A DNA stretch of 63,394 nucleotides from DASQPR01 sp035713725 (GTDB taxonomy: Bacteria; Actinomycetota; Actinomycetes; Mycobacteriales; Micromonosporaceae): assembly GCA_035713725.1 (NCBI GenBank), contig DASTMZ010000030.1, forward strand, positions 1 to 63,394. The letters run 5' to 3'. Positions 25,176 through 33,647 of the stretch are shown one piece after another. Numbering within the stretch: the stretch's first letter is position 1; each line of letters starts with the position of its first letter. Both the position numbers and the translations under genes were made by a program. The notes beneath the pieces were generated by a model that ran no database searches, was not told where the DNA came from, and saw only the letters and a list, made by a program, of their open reading frames with translations.

Positions 25176-26471
25176 TCAAGATTCCAGCAGGGCGTCGGCG
25201 ATGGCGTCGGCGACGAGCGCAATCTGCCACTCGCGGGCGCCGTGTGATCGGAGCGCCGCGCCGATCGCCGCGATGGTCGGGTCGGCGGGCGGTTCCCACA
25301 TCACCCGGCGCACCGTGTCCGGCGTAATCAGATTCTCGGGCGGAAGACGATGCTCGGCGGCGATCGCGTTGACCGCGCCGCGCGCGCGAGCCAAGCGCGC
25401 GGCCGCGACCGGGTCTCGCTCCGCCCAGCGGTGCGCGGGCGGCGGACCGTCATTCGCGACCGGCACCGGGAGCTGATCGTTGGGCAACGCACGCGCATCG
25501 TCGAGGGCGGCGAGCCACGTGCCGGCCAGCCGGCGCACGGATCGTCCACCGAAACCAGGCAACAGCAGTAGCGACCGCTCGTCGCGCGGATCCATCTCGG
25601 CGGCCGCGATGACCGCGGCGTCCGCGAGCACGCGGCCGGGCGCCGCGTCGCGGCGGGCCGCGACCGCGTCGCGTGCGTACCACATCGCTCGGACCCGAGA
25701 CAGCGCGCGCGCACCGCGGACGCGGTGGATGCCGGACGTACGCCGCCATGGGTCGGTACGGACTCGCGGCGCCGCTCCGCCGTGCGTGACCAGTGCGTTG
25801 AACTCCTCGGCAGCCCACTGCGCCTTGCCCTGTGTGGCGAGCTCCACGGCGAGCAGGTTGCGAAGCTCCACAAGCAACTCGACGTCGAGCGCCGCGTAGG
25901 TGAGCCACGATTCGGGCAGCGGTCGCGTCGACCAGTCCGCCGCTGAGTGGTGCTTTTCGAGCGAAAACCCAAGCAGCGATTCGGTCAGCGCCGCGAGACC
26001 GACCCTCTCGAACCCGGCCAGCCGGGCCGCCATCTCGGTGTCGAAGAGCCGGGTCGGCCGCAGACCGATCTCCGACAGGCATGGCAGGTCTTGGCTTGCC
26101 GCATGCAGCACCCATTCGTCGTCGGCGATGACCGCGGCGAGCGCGCTGAGGTCGCCGAACGGCAGCGGATCGAGCAATACCGTGTCACTGCCGGCACGCT
26201 TGAGCTGCACCAGGTATGCCCGCGACGAGTAGCGATATCCCGAGGCGCGCTCGGCGTCGACCGCCACCGGTCCACTGCCGGCGGCGAGCATGTCGATCGC
26301 CCGGGTGAGACCGGCGGTGTCGTCCGTCGGCGGCGGAGTGCCGCCGCTCGGCACGGTCAGTGGCACCGCGGGTGGCGCTAGGGTGTGGTCGGTGTCGATG
26401 GGCTCGGTAGCATCGGAGGAAGTCGACCGACGGGACAAGTCGCCGTCATGGCGGTGCGCGTCGTCGGTCAC
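25176..26471 (-). CDS. rnd: HRDC-domain ribonuclease D
   Basis: 431 residues. DEDD-family 3'-5' exoribonuclease that trims RNA 3' ends. Exonuclease motifs: PVAVDAERASGYRYSSRAYL (motif I, Asp-x-Glu), HAASQDLPCLSEIGLRPTRL with FDTEMAARLAG (motif II), and TYAALDVELLVELRNLL (motif III, here a Tyr-x3-Asp DEDDy type). The HRDC helical domain (about 220-300) and a second helical region follow. GTG 26471 is preceded very closely by GGAGGG; the first 45 residues are low complexity (acidic/Thr-Pro), so the true start could be later. In Mycobacterium its homologue neighbours the DUF3000 and hemE genes, as here. Confidence 0.9.
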   Translation of the reverse strand: MTDDAHRHDGDLSRRSTSSDATEPIDTDHTLAPPAVPLTVPSGGTPPPTDDTAGLTRAIDMLAAGSGPVAVDAERASGYRYSSRAYLVQLKRAGSDTVLLDPLPFGDLSALAAVIADDEWVLHAASQDLPCLSEIGLRPTRLFDTEMAARLAGFERVGLAALTESLLGFSLEKHHSAADWSTRPLPESWLTYAALDVELLVELRNLLAVELATQGKAQWAAEEFNALVTHGGAAPRVRTDPWRRTSGIHRVRGARALSRVRAMWYARDAVAARRDAAPGRVLADAAVIAAAEMDPRDERSLLLLPGFGGRSVRRLAGTWLAALDDARALPNDQLPVPVANDGPPPAHRWAERDPVAAARLARARGAVNAIAAEHRLPPENLITPDTVRRVMWEPPADPTIAAIGAALRSHGAREWQIALVADAIADALLES

Positions 26472-26642
26472 CCCTCCAACTTACGGTGCCGGCCCGTGCC
26501 GTAGGCACAGCCGGGTCGGCACGCCGATCACGATGGTCGGGCTCGACGAGCGTCGACCCACGGGCGGACGAGCCCCCGCCGCCGCGGGTATGGTGCCCGG
26601 ACCGGTCTAGAACGACCGGCAAGGTCAGCCGGAGGTATCACG

Positions 26643-26672
26643 ATGCCGAGGTGCCGCGATGTCACAGCCTGA
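26643..26672 (+). other. Nine-codon open frame with the only good ribosome site at this gene start
   Basis: GGAGGT (26631-26636) stands six bases before ATG 26643, which encodes MPRCRDVTA and stops at 26672. The frame is shifted by one from the downstream membrane-protein gene, and its TGA lies 1 base before that gene's second ATG (26674). It could be a leader peptide, or a relic of the true start displaced by a one-base indel. Confidence 0.4.
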
Positions 26673-26718
26673 GATGTCGGAACCTGAGATGTCGGAGCCT
26701 GGGATGTCGGCGCCTGAA
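26659..26718. repeat. 15-bp tandem repeat, 4 copies, over the start codon
   Basis: Copies at 26659, 26674, 26689 and 26704, type ATGTCGGAACCTGAG. Each begins with an in-frame ATG. Confidence 0.9.
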
Positions 26719-27702
26719 CGGCCGGCGGCCGACACGGTAGCAACGAATGGCGGCGCCGCCGTCGACCACGCTGGAGCCACGCAACGCCTGGACGCGGTGG
26801 GCGGCGCCGGAGCCGTTCCGCACGCCGCCGCCGAGCCACCGGCCGAATCCACGACCGAATCCACGACCGAATCCACGGCCGAATCCACGACCAAACCCAC
26901 GACCAAGTCCACGGCCGCGTCCACAGCGGAGTCTGCAGCGAAGCCTGTCCCCGGCCCGTTGTCCGGGGCGAAGACTGAGCCGACCGCCGGCAGTGGGTCT
27001 ACAAGTGCTGGGTCTACAAGTGCTGGGTCCACAAGTGCTGGGTCCACAAGTGCTGGGTCCACCAGCATCGCTTCCACGGCGAAGGTGGCGGCTGCATCGA
27101 CGGAGGACGCTGTCGTCACGACGGTGATCCCGAGTCGGGTCGTCGTGGGCAGACCCGCTGGCGCGAGCGGCACATCGCACGTACCGACCGCGTCCACGAC
27201 GGCGTCCACGACCCTGACTCAGCCGACAGCGACCCTCCCAACGGTGACGGCCGACCGGGACTCCGCGGTGTCCAGTCACGTGGCGCCGAAGGTCGCCAGG
27301 CGTTGGCCGCTCGTCGTGGTGAGCATTGTCGCGTCGGTGATGCTGATCGGTGCCGGTGTCATGTCGTACTTGTTCGTGGACCGCGACAACGCGTACCACC
27401 GCCAGGTCGGCGTGGTTCGCGACCGCGACGCGACGATCCGCGCGAACGCGGATCAGATCAAGCGGCTCAACGCTGCGCTGGCCGCGGCAACTGCCAGCGA
27501 GGCCCAGCTCCAGCAGCAGATCAGTGCGTCGAGCAGCCAGGTCGCACAGCTGCAGCAGGAAAAGGCTGTGCTCGGCACGTGCATCAACAGCATTGACGCG
27601 TTCTTTGCCGCGGTCGGCGAGGGCAGCAGTACGATCTTGCAGAATTCGGCACAGGCAAAGATGGAGGCCGACTGTGCGGCGGCGCAGAAATACCTGAGCT
27701 GA
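26659..27702 (+). CDS. Ser/Thr-rich single-pass membrane protein with tandem repeats
   Basis: 347 residues, family not recognised. The N-terminal 210 residues are a low-complexity cytoplasmic region: four 5-residue copies of the type MSEPE, then about seven 4-residue copies ESTT/KPTT/ESTA, then five GSTSA copies. A transmembrane segment at about 217-239 (WPLVVVSIVASVMLIGAGVM) follows ARR, predicting the N-terminus inside and the C-terminus outside. The outer part is a coiled coil (IRANADQIKRLNAALAAATA and on through QLQQQISASSSQVAQLQQEK) and a small domain with two Cys (GTCINS and EADCAAAQ) that may pair. Several possible starts exist, because each early repeat has an ATG. It separates rnd from DUF3000. 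Confidence 0.75.
   Translation: MSQPEMSEPEMSEPGMSAPERPAADTVATNGGAAVDHAGATQRLDAVGGAGAVPHAAAEPPAESTTESTTESTAESTTKPTTKSTAASTAESAAKPVPGPLSGAKTEPTAGSGSTSAGSTSAGSTSAGSTSAGSTSIASTAKVAAASTEDAVVTTVIPSRVVVGRPAGASGTSHVPTASTTASTTLTQPTATLPTVTADRDSAVSSHVAPKVARRWPLVVVSIVASVMLIGAGVMSYLFVDRDNAYHRQVGVVRDRDATIRANADQIKRLNAALAAATASEAQLQQQISASSSQVAQLQQEKAVLGTCINSIDAFFAAVGEGSSTILQNSAQAKMEADCAAAQKYLS
26845..26928. repeat. 12-bp tandem repeat, about 7 copies
   Basis: GAATCCACGACC type, decaying toward the 3' end (GCGTCCACAGCG). Encodes ESTT-like units. Confidence 0.9.
26995..27069. repeat. 15-bp tandem repeat, 5 copies
   Basis: GGGTCTACAAGTGCT, four nearly identical copies and one diverged (GGGTCCACCAGCATC). Encodes GSTSA units. 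The near-identity suggests recent expansion. Confidence 0.95.
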
Positions 27703-27745
27703 CGCTGGGCTGGGCACTGCGAGCGTGCTGAGCGCCGAGCGGAGG

Positions 27746-27785
27746 CTGCGCCGTTGGAGCGGACTCTGCGCCGTTCGAGCGGACG
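27746..27785. repeat. 20-bp tandem repeat, 2 copies
   Basis: CTGCGCCGTTGGAGCGGACT at 27746-27765 and a copy with two changes at 27766-27785, in the gap between two convergent genes. Confidence 0.85.
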
Positions 27786-27805
27786 CCGTCCCACCTTGGA
27801 GGCGG

Positions 27806-28378
27806 TCAGCCGCCGTGCGTCGCGCCGCGGCCGGTCAGCGCCGTCACGCCCGGCGGCGGCAGGCCGGCGGCCGACGAGAGCAGCGCATACCAGGCGCGCA
27901 TGTGCGCCGCGAACCGGTCGTCGATCGGCGACCACGATGCGCGGATCTCGACGTCCGCGGTATTCGCCCCGCCGGCGAGGTCGCCGAAACGCGTCGAGGT
28001 GGTCGTGGTGACCGTACCGCCGGGGGCGCGGTACGCCGCCTCATGTGACTCGAGGGCGTCGGTGAGCCAACTCCACGCCACCGCCGCAAGCAGCGGATCG
28101 GTCGCGATGTCGGGCTCGACCTCGGCGGTCACGTAGGTCACCAGCCGCTGTGTGCCGGCCCACGCGTCGTGGCCCGCCGGGTCGCACAACAGGATGAGCC
28201 GGCCGCTCGCGACCTCCTCGCCGGCGCGCTGAACCGTGCCGCTCAGCGCGAACGCGAACGGCGCGAGGTTGGCCGGCGGGCGAGTATCAGCGACGACGAT
28301 CTCCGGACGCGCTACGACCGACCTCAGCTCGGCGATCGCTCGGGCGAACGCCGGCGGAGGGGTGCTTTCCGGAGCCAT
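27806..28378 (-). CDS. DUF3000 family protein
   Basis: 190 residues. Matches the actinobacterial DUF3000 pattern: FARAIAELRSVVARPEIVVA, PPANLAPFAFALSGTVQR, GRLILLCDPAGHDAWAGTQR and ATDPLLAAVAWSWLTDALES. Function unknown; the conserved location beside RNase D and heme genes is known from mycobacteria. ATG 28378 (MAPESTPPPAFARAIAEL) is the family start. Divergent from hemE across 162 bases, which should hold both promoters. Confidence 0.85.
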   Translation of the reverse strand: MAPESTPPPAFARAIAELRSVVARPEIVVADTRPPANLAPFAFALSGTVQRAGEEVASGRLILLCDPAGHDAWAGTQRLVTYVTAEVEPDIATDPLLAAVAWSWLTDALESHEAAYRAPGGTVTTTTSTRFGDLAGGANTADVEIRASWSPIDDRFAAHMRAWYALLSSAAGLPPPGVTALTGRGATHGG

Positions 28379-28540
28379 GCGGGAAAGCCTATGGCCCGGC
28401 GATGGGGGCGCGTACGCACGGCACGCCGAACGGATCACGTACCGGCGGCGCGGTGTGCCGGATGTCCGCTTCTGCCCCCTTTACGGGTGGCCTGCGTCCC
28501 TTGCGCCCGCGCCGCGACAAGGCGCCGGATATGGCGTGTC

Positions 28541-29659
28541 ATGATGGCCCGCGTGGGCACCGAACCGTCGCCGGGCCACTCGCTGGATCATTCGCGGGGG
28601 AGTCACTCGCAGCTGGGTCATTCGCCGTTCGTCGCCGCGTGTCGTGGCGAGCCGGTTTCGCGTACGCCGGTGTGGTTCATGCGCCAAGCGGGCCGGTCGC
28701 TGCCCGAGTATCGCGCGCTCCGTACCGGCGTCGGCATGCTCGAGTCGTGCCGCCGACCGGAACTGGTCTGCGAGATCACGCTGCAGCCGGTACGCCGGCA
28801 TGGCGTCGACGCCGCGATCCTGTTCAGCGACATCGTCGTCCCGCTGTCCGCGGCCGGTGTGGACGTCGAGATCCAGCCCGGCGTCGGGCCGGTCGTCGCC
28901 GAGCCGGTCCGGTCCATGGCCGACCTCGATCGCATACCGGAGCTCGCGCCCGACGACGTGTCGTACGTGAGCGAGGCGGTGCGGCTGCTCGTCGCGGAAC
29001 TCGGCGACGTACCCCTGATTGGCTTCGCCGGCGCGCCGTTCACGCTGGCGAGCTACCTCGTCGAGGGTGGACCGTCCAGGCACCACGTGAAGACGAAGGC
29101 ATTGATGTACGGCGCGCCCGACGTGTGGCACGCGCTCTGTGCTCGGCTGGCGCAGATCGCCGCCACATTCCTTCGCGTACAGATCGACGCCGGGGTGAGC
29201 GCGGTCCAGCTGTTCGACTCGTGGGCCGGCGCGCTGTCCGAAGCGGACTACCGCCGGTACGTCCTGCCGCACTCGACCGCGGTGCTCAGTGCCCTCGAGG
29301 CTGGGCATGACGGCCAGCTCGGTGGTAGCTCGGTGCCACGTATCCACTTCGGCGTCGATACGGCAGCCCTTTTGCCGGCCATGGGCGAGGCGGGTGCGGA
29401 TGTGGTGGGCGTCGATTGGCGTACCCCGCTCGACCAGGCCGCCGCGCGGATCGGCAACCGATCCGTGCAGGGCAACCTCGATCCGGCCGTGTTGTTCGCA
29501 CCGTTCGACGTCATCGAGCACGAGGTGCGCCGGGTGCTCGACGAGGGCCGCGCGGCACGCGGGCATGTGTTCAACCTTGGCCATGGCGTGCTGCCGGACA
29601 CCGATCCAGACGTGCTGACCCGCGTCGTCGATCTGGTACACAAGCTGTCGGCGCGATGA
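28541..29659 (+). CDS. hemE: Uroporphyrinogen decarboxylase
   Basis: 372 residues. Removes four carboxyl groups from uroporphyrinogen III, giving coproporphyrinogen III. The N-terminal signature PVWFMRQAGRSLPEYR binds substrate carboxylates through arginines; FSDIVVPLSAAGVDVEI carries the catalytic Asp; IGFAGAPFTLASYLVEG and FNLGHGVLPDTDP complete the family pattern. The first 30 residues (SPGHSLDHSRGSHSQLGHS) are low complexity. Start is uncertain among ATG 28541, ATG 28544 and GTG 28553, none with a strong ribosome site. First gene of the hemE-hemY-hemQ run. Confidence 0.95.
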   Translation: MMARVGTEPSPGHSLDHSRGSHSQLGHSPFVAACRGEPVSRTPVWFMRQAGRSLPEYRALRTGVGMLESCRRPELVCEITLQPVRRHGVDAAILFSDIVVPLSAAGVDVEIQPGVGPVVAEPVRSMADLDRIPELAPDDVSYVSEAVRLLVAELGDVPLIGFAGAPFTLASYLVEGGPSRHHVKTKALMYGAPDVWHALCARLAQIAATFLRVQIDAGVSAVQLFDSWAGALSEADYRRYVLPHSTAVLSALEAGHDGQLGGSSVPRIHFGVDTAALLPAMGEAGADVVGVDWRTPLDQAAARIGNRSVQGNLDPAVLFAPFDVIEHEVRRVLDEGRAARGHVFNLGHGVLPDTDPDVLTRVVDLVHKLSAR

Positions 29660-29696
29660 ACGGGCTGTTTGTCGGCGCTTCGCGCCAGGGAGCCGC

Positions 29697-31346
29697 ATGA
29701 GGCGGCACGTCGCGATCGTCGGGGGCGGCATCGCCGGGTTGTCTGCCGCGCTCGCATTGAACGATGCGCTCGGCGATGGCGTGACGCTGACCGTTGTCGA
29801 GCAGAGCGACCGCCTCGGTGGCAAGCTGCGCACCGGCGCCGTCGGCCGGCGGGTCGTGGAGACCGGCGCCGAGACGTTCCTGACGCGTGAGGCGGACGAC
29901 CCGAACGGCGCACCGAGTGCGGCAGTGGAACTCGTCGGCCGCGTCGGACTCGGCGGCTCGCTCCGGTATCCGGCGACGCTGGCCGCCGCGATGTACGCCG
30001 CCGGCGAGTTCCGCTCCATCCCGACCGGCACGCTGATGGGCGTACCCGCGGATGTTTCGTCGTGGCCCGGGATCGGCGGCGCCGCACGGGCGATCGACAC
30101 CGACCACGACGACGGCCGTCCGATCCTCGCGGTGGGCGATGACGTTGCGGTAGGTGCGTTGGTACGCCGGCGGTACGGCAACGCGGTCGTGGACGACCTC
30201 GTGGATCCGTTGCTCGGCGGCGTCTACGCGGGCCGCGCCGACGATCTGTCGGTCGCGGTGACGATGCCTGGACTGGCGGCGGCCTGCCGAACCGAGCGCA
30301 CTCTGCAGGCGGCCGTGCAAGCGACGCTCGCGCGACGTGTCGCGGCGCCGCCGGACGGCGGACCAGCATTAGGTGGCGGCCCGGCGCTGGGCCACGGATC
30401 GCGAGGCATGGCATCGCGGGACTTGGCGTCCGGCACGGGTGGATCCGGCTTCGCGTCCGGTGTCGGTGCCACGCTCGAGCGCGCATTCGCGTCCGGCGGT
30501 GACATCGCGTCCGGTGACATCGGGACCGGTGACGTCGGGACCGGTGGCGGTGTGGCGGTTCCTGGCACAGGCGGTGACAACCGCGCGGCGATGCCGGCGT
30601 TCGCCACCATCGATGGCGGGCTGAGTCGGCTTGTTGCCGCGATCGACAAGGCGTTGCCGTCGGCAACCATGGTGCTGGGCCGCCCAGTGCGCAACGTGGC
30701 ACGGTCGAACGGTGGCTGGCGGGTGATGCACGGATCAACCACGGACGCCCACGCGCTGGACGTCGACGCGGTCGTACTCGCGGTTCCGTCGCATCCCGCG
30801 GCCCGGCTGTTGGCGCCGATCTCGCCGGCATCGGCCGAGGCGGTCGGCATGCTGGACTACGCGAGCATCGCCTTAGTGACGTTGGTGTTGCCGGCGCATG
30901 CGCTGGACGACACGCCGCTGGCCGGGCGGTCGGGCGCCCTCGTGCCGGCGACCGCTGGACACGCGATCAAAGCGGTGACCGTGTTCTCCACGAAGTGGGT
31001 CAATCAGCCCGACGGCGCGGTGCTGTTGCGGGCTTCGCTCGGCCGATACGGCGACGAGCAGGTGCTGCAGACAAGCGACGAGGGCCTGATCGATCTCGTA
31101 CGCACGGATCTCGGCGAGCTGCTCGGCGGACCGCTCGCCGATCCGCGGCATGCCGCCGTTACGCGGTGGGGCGGCGCGCTCCCGCAGTACGCACCGGGTC
31201 ACCTCGACCGCGTACGCATCGCGCGCGATGCGCTCCCGTCCACGATCGTGCTTGCCGGCGCCGCGTACGACGGCGTCGGCATTCCCGCTTGCATCCGGTC
31301 CGGCTGGCGGGCCGCGGCTCAACTTATCGAGGTGTTGCAGTCATGA
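29697..31346 (+). CDS. hemY: Coproporphyrinogen III/protoporphyrinogen oxidase with a Gly-rich insertion
   Basis: 549 residues, longer than the usual 450-490. FAD-dependent six-electron oxidation of the porphyrinogen; in organisms with HemQ the substrate is coproporphyrinogen III. The FAD loop is HVAIVGGGIAGLSAALAL, with DRLGGKLRTG and the C-terminal VLAGAAYDGVGIPACIRSG. About 80 residues (222-300) between AATLARRVAAPP and FATIDGGLSRLVAAIDKA are Gly/Ala/Ser-rich and contain four 15-bp repeats (GDIAS, GDIGT, GDVGT, GGGVA), so this linker has expanded. CAGGGAG precedes ATG 29697. Its TGA overlaps hemQ as ATGA. Confidence 0.92.
   Translation: MRRHVAIVGGGIAGLSAALALNDALGDGVTLTVVEQSDRLGGKLRTGAVGRRVVETGAETFLTREADDPNGAPSAAVELVGRVGLGGSLRYPATLAAAMYAAGEFRSIPTGTLMGVPADVSSWPGIGGAARAIDTDHDDGRPILAVGDDVAVGALVRRRYGNAVVDDLVDPLLGGVYAGRADDLSVAVTMPGLAAACRTERTLQAAVQATLARRVAAPPDGGPALGGGPALGHGSRGMASRDLASGTGGSGFASGVGATLERAFASGGDIASGDIGTGDVGTGGGVAVPGTGGDNRAAMPAFATIDGGLSRLVAAIDKALPSATMVLGRPVRNVARSNGGWRVMHGSTTDAHALDVDAVVLAVPSHPAARLLAPISPASAEAVGMLDYASIALVTLVLPAHALDDTPLAGRSGALVPATAGHAIKAVTVFSTKWVNQPDGAVLLRASLGRYGDEQVLQTSDEGLIDLVRTDLGELLGGPLADPRHAAVTRWGGALPQYAPGHLDRVRIARDALPSTIVLAGAAYDGVGIPACIRSGWRAAAQLIEVLQS
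30498..30557. repeat. 15-bp tandem repeat, 4 copies, inside hemY
   Basis: GGTGACATCGCGTCC, GGTGACATCGGGACC, GGTGACGTCGGGACC and a fourth diverged copy. In frame. Confidence 0.9.
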
Positions 31347-32137
31347 CGGACATCGATAGCGCTGGGATCAACGAGGCTGGCAACAGCGCCGCTGGCAGTA
31401 ATGAGGCTGGCGGGAATGGCGATGGCAACAACGGCGCGGACGAGCGGACGAAGGCGGCGCGTATCCGCGACATCAACGCATCGATCCGCTACACGATGTG
31501 GTCGGTGTTCCGCGCTCAAACGCCGCTGCCGGCGGTACGGGATGCATTGACCGCCGAGGCTGAAGGTCTCTTCGACCAGCTCGCCGCGAAGGACGTCGTG
31601 ATCCGTGGAACGTACGACGTCGCGGGACTGCGCGCCGACGCCGACCTGATGATTTGGTGGCACTCCGCCACGAGCGACGCACTCCAGGACGCGTACGGGC
31701 GAGTGCGCCGCACGGTGCTCGGCCGCCACCTTGCACCCGTCTGGTCGCAGATGGCGATCCACCGGCCGGCCGAGTTCAACAAGAGTCATCTGCCGGCATT
31801 CCTCGCTGGCGAGCCGGCACGGGCGTACCTGTGCGTCTACCCATTCGTGCGGTCGTACGAGTGGTATCTGCTGCCCGACGCGGAACGCCGCGACATGCTT
31901 GCCGAACACGGTCGGATGGCACGGGAGTATCCCGATGTCCGCGCGAACACGGTGGCGAGCTTTGCGCTTGGCGATTACGAGTGGATGCTCGCGTTCGAGG
32001 CCGACGAGTTGCACCGCATCGTCGACCTCATGCGGGAGCTGCGCGCCGCCCGAGCGCGCCGGCACGTGCGCGAGGAGGTGCCGTTCTACACCGGTCGGCG
32101 CCGCGCGATCGCCGACATCATCGCCGGCCTCGCCTAG
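31343..32137 (+). CDS. hemQ: Coproheme decarboxylase HemQ (chlorite-dismutase fold)
   Basis: 264 residues. Converts iron coproporphyrin III to heme b with peroxide, the final step of the coproporphyrin-dependent pathway of Gram-positive bacteria. The region SYEWYLLPDAERRDMLAEHG holds the catalytic Tyr and the proximal heme His, and FALGDYEWMLAFEADELHRI is the family C-terminal strand-helix. IRYTMWSVFR opens the first Clp/EthB-like domain. The first 35 residues are Gly/Asn-rich (NEAGNSAAGSNEAGGNGDGN) and add to the usual length. Start ATG 31343 overlaps the hemY stop. Confidence 0.93.
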   Translation: MTDIDSAGINEAGNSAAGSNEAGGNGDGNNGADERTKAARIRDINASIRYTMWSVFRAQTPLPAVRDALTAEAEGLFDQLAAKDVVIRGTYDVAGLRADADLMIWWHSATSDALQDAYGRVRRTVLGRHLAPVWSQMAIHRPAEFNKSHLPAFLAGEPARAYLCVYPFVRSYEWYLLPDAERRDMLAEHGRMAREYPDVRANTVASFALGDYEWMLAFEADELHRIVDLMRELRAARARRHVREEVPFYTGRRRAIADIIAGLA

Positions 32138-32152
32138 CGGCCGCGCTGTCAC

Positions 32153-32200
32153 TCGACGATCGAGGCTGCACCCTCACGGTCGAGGCTGCACCCTCACGAT
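32153..32200. repeat. 20-bp tandem repeat, 2 copies plus a partial
   Basis: CGAGGCTGCACCCTCACGGT (32161-32180), repeated at 32181-32200 with two changes, after the hemQ stop. Confidence 0.85.
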
Positions 32201-32253
32201 GGCCCACGGCCGGCGCGGCAGGATCGGGTATCTGAAGCGGTCCGTAGCGTGGC

Positions 32254-33507
32254 TCATCTGCGATCGTGGTAGGGGTTGCGCCTCGGACGTTGCTGCGGGT
32301 CGATGTGGGCGGGCGGGATGAACTCGGGACGGCGGTCCGCTGCCATCCGCACTTGCCAGTCGCTGTGGTGAATCAGCCGATGGTGGTGGCCGCACAATGC
32401 AACGCCGTTGTCGCGATTGGTCATTCCGCCGTCGGACCACGAGACGATGTGATGAATGTCCGTCCAGCGCGGTGGCCGCTCGCAACCCGGGAACGCGCAG
32501 CCGCCGTCGCGCAGCAGCACCGCTTGCCGGGCCGCGCCGGTGAACAGGCGGCGGCCACGCCCGACGTCGATTGGTACGCCGGCTCCGTCGAGTACGACGG
32601 GCAACAGTTGCGCCGTGCAGGCCAGCCGGCGGACAGTGTCGGCGGTCAACAGCTGCCCGGTGTCGAGCTGTCCCATCGCGACACCGCGCCGGAGGGCGTC
32701 GAAGTCGACCGTGACGTTCAGCTGAGGCGGTTGGCCGCCGTTGTCGGGCAAGCCGCCGGCCGCGAGAGCGATGCGGCAGACATCAACGAGGGCGTCGGCG
32801 CGCCGTGCCGCCGGCGTACGCAGATCCGGACCATCGTCACCGCGTGCCGGCGCCGACAACGGGTCGAGTGCCGCCGTCACGACAGCGGCGCCCGCCACGT
32901 CGAGAACGCCGGAGATCCGCATCCCACCAAGGCCGTCGGCCGACATGGTGAACCCACGGCGTTCGCGAGCGTGGCGTTCCTCGCGGTCCAAGCGTTCGCG
33001 CAGCCGCTCGTCGGCCAGCTCGGGTGCGACGTGGGCGAGCACACGATCGCCGAGGCGGCGCAGGATGGTTGGCTCGTATTGGCCGGCGTGGTCGATCAGC
33101 ACGGCCTCGACCTTGTCGACGAGCGCCAGGTCCTCGGCCGGTACATCGGCGAGCACGCGTCCGACAGCCAACGCCTGCCCGGCGTTCACGGTGCCGACGG
33201 TGACCGCGTCCATCAGCGCCGACCGTGCGTCCAACACCGTGCCAAGGGCGGTCAGTTGCCGGGCGTCGGCCGGTGCGATGCGCAACAAGTCGCGGAGCCA
33301 CGCCACCGTCGACGTCGCATCCTGGCGGTGCGGCAGGTCGCGGCCGGCTGCCTCATGGACAACCGTCGCGGCTGCGGCTGTCGCCAGTGATATCAACCGA
33401 TGAAGGTCGATCAGCGCTCCGCACAGCGACTGGTCGGTCAGCGCGTAGCAGGGCCGCGCCGCGAACTCGCCGACCAACTCGGTCGCCTGCGCCAGCACGC
33501 CGTCCAT
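32254..33507 (-). CDS. DUF222 / HNH endonuclease domain protein (13E12 family)
   Basis: 417 residues. The N-terminal DUF222 region (about 1-300, helical) is followed by an HNH nuclease motif near the C-terminus: CAFPGCERPPRWTDIHHIVS, then WSDGGMTNRDNG and CGHHHRLIHH, with zinc-type cysteines and the catalytic histidines intact. The family is multicopy in mycobacteria, where it is called the 13E12 repeat, and is often considered mobile or DNA-damage-related; exact function unknown. ATG 33507 with a weak AGG upstream. No terminal repeats or integrase gene are visible here. Confidence 0.88.
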   Translation of the reverse strand: MDGVLAQATELVGEFAARPCYALTDQSLCGALIDLHRLISLATAAAATVVHEAAGRDLPHRQDATSTVAWLRDLLRIAPADARQLTALGTVLDARSALMDAVTVGTVNAGQALAVGRVLADVPAEDLALVDKVEAVLIDHAGQYEPTILRRLGDRVLAHVAPELADERLRERLDREERHARERRGFTMSADGLGGMRISGVLDVAGAAVVTAALDPLSAPARGDDGPDLRTPAARRADALVDVCRIALAAGGLPDNGGQPPQLNVTVDFDALRRGVAMGQLDTGQLLTADTVRRLACTAQLLPVVLDGAGVPIDVGRGRRLFTGAARQAVLLRDGGCAFPGCERPPRWTDIHHIVSWSDGGMTNRDNGVALCGHHHRLIHHSDWQVRMAADRRPEFIPPAHIDPQQRPRRNPYHDRR

Positions 33508-33647
33508 GACCTAACATTCGCACACCCGTACGACAAAATCACGGCGCGAACGAGAGCACACTGTCCAATGTGGCAGATGACGCAAACCGCCAGAGTTGTT
33601 GTTCTGCAAGAGATCGCGGCATCGGGATGCCACGACGGCGGCACGAC

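Noticed and set aside
26625..27209. Minus-strand frame with striking repeats of the type VDPAL
   Set aside because: The repeats merely reflect the 15-bp DNA repeats read backwards; the plus frame has a membrane segment and a coiled coil and is the better gene.
32254..33507. Insertion element around the DUF222/HNH gene
   Set aside because: No terminal inverted repeats, target duplication or transposase/integrase gene could be seen.
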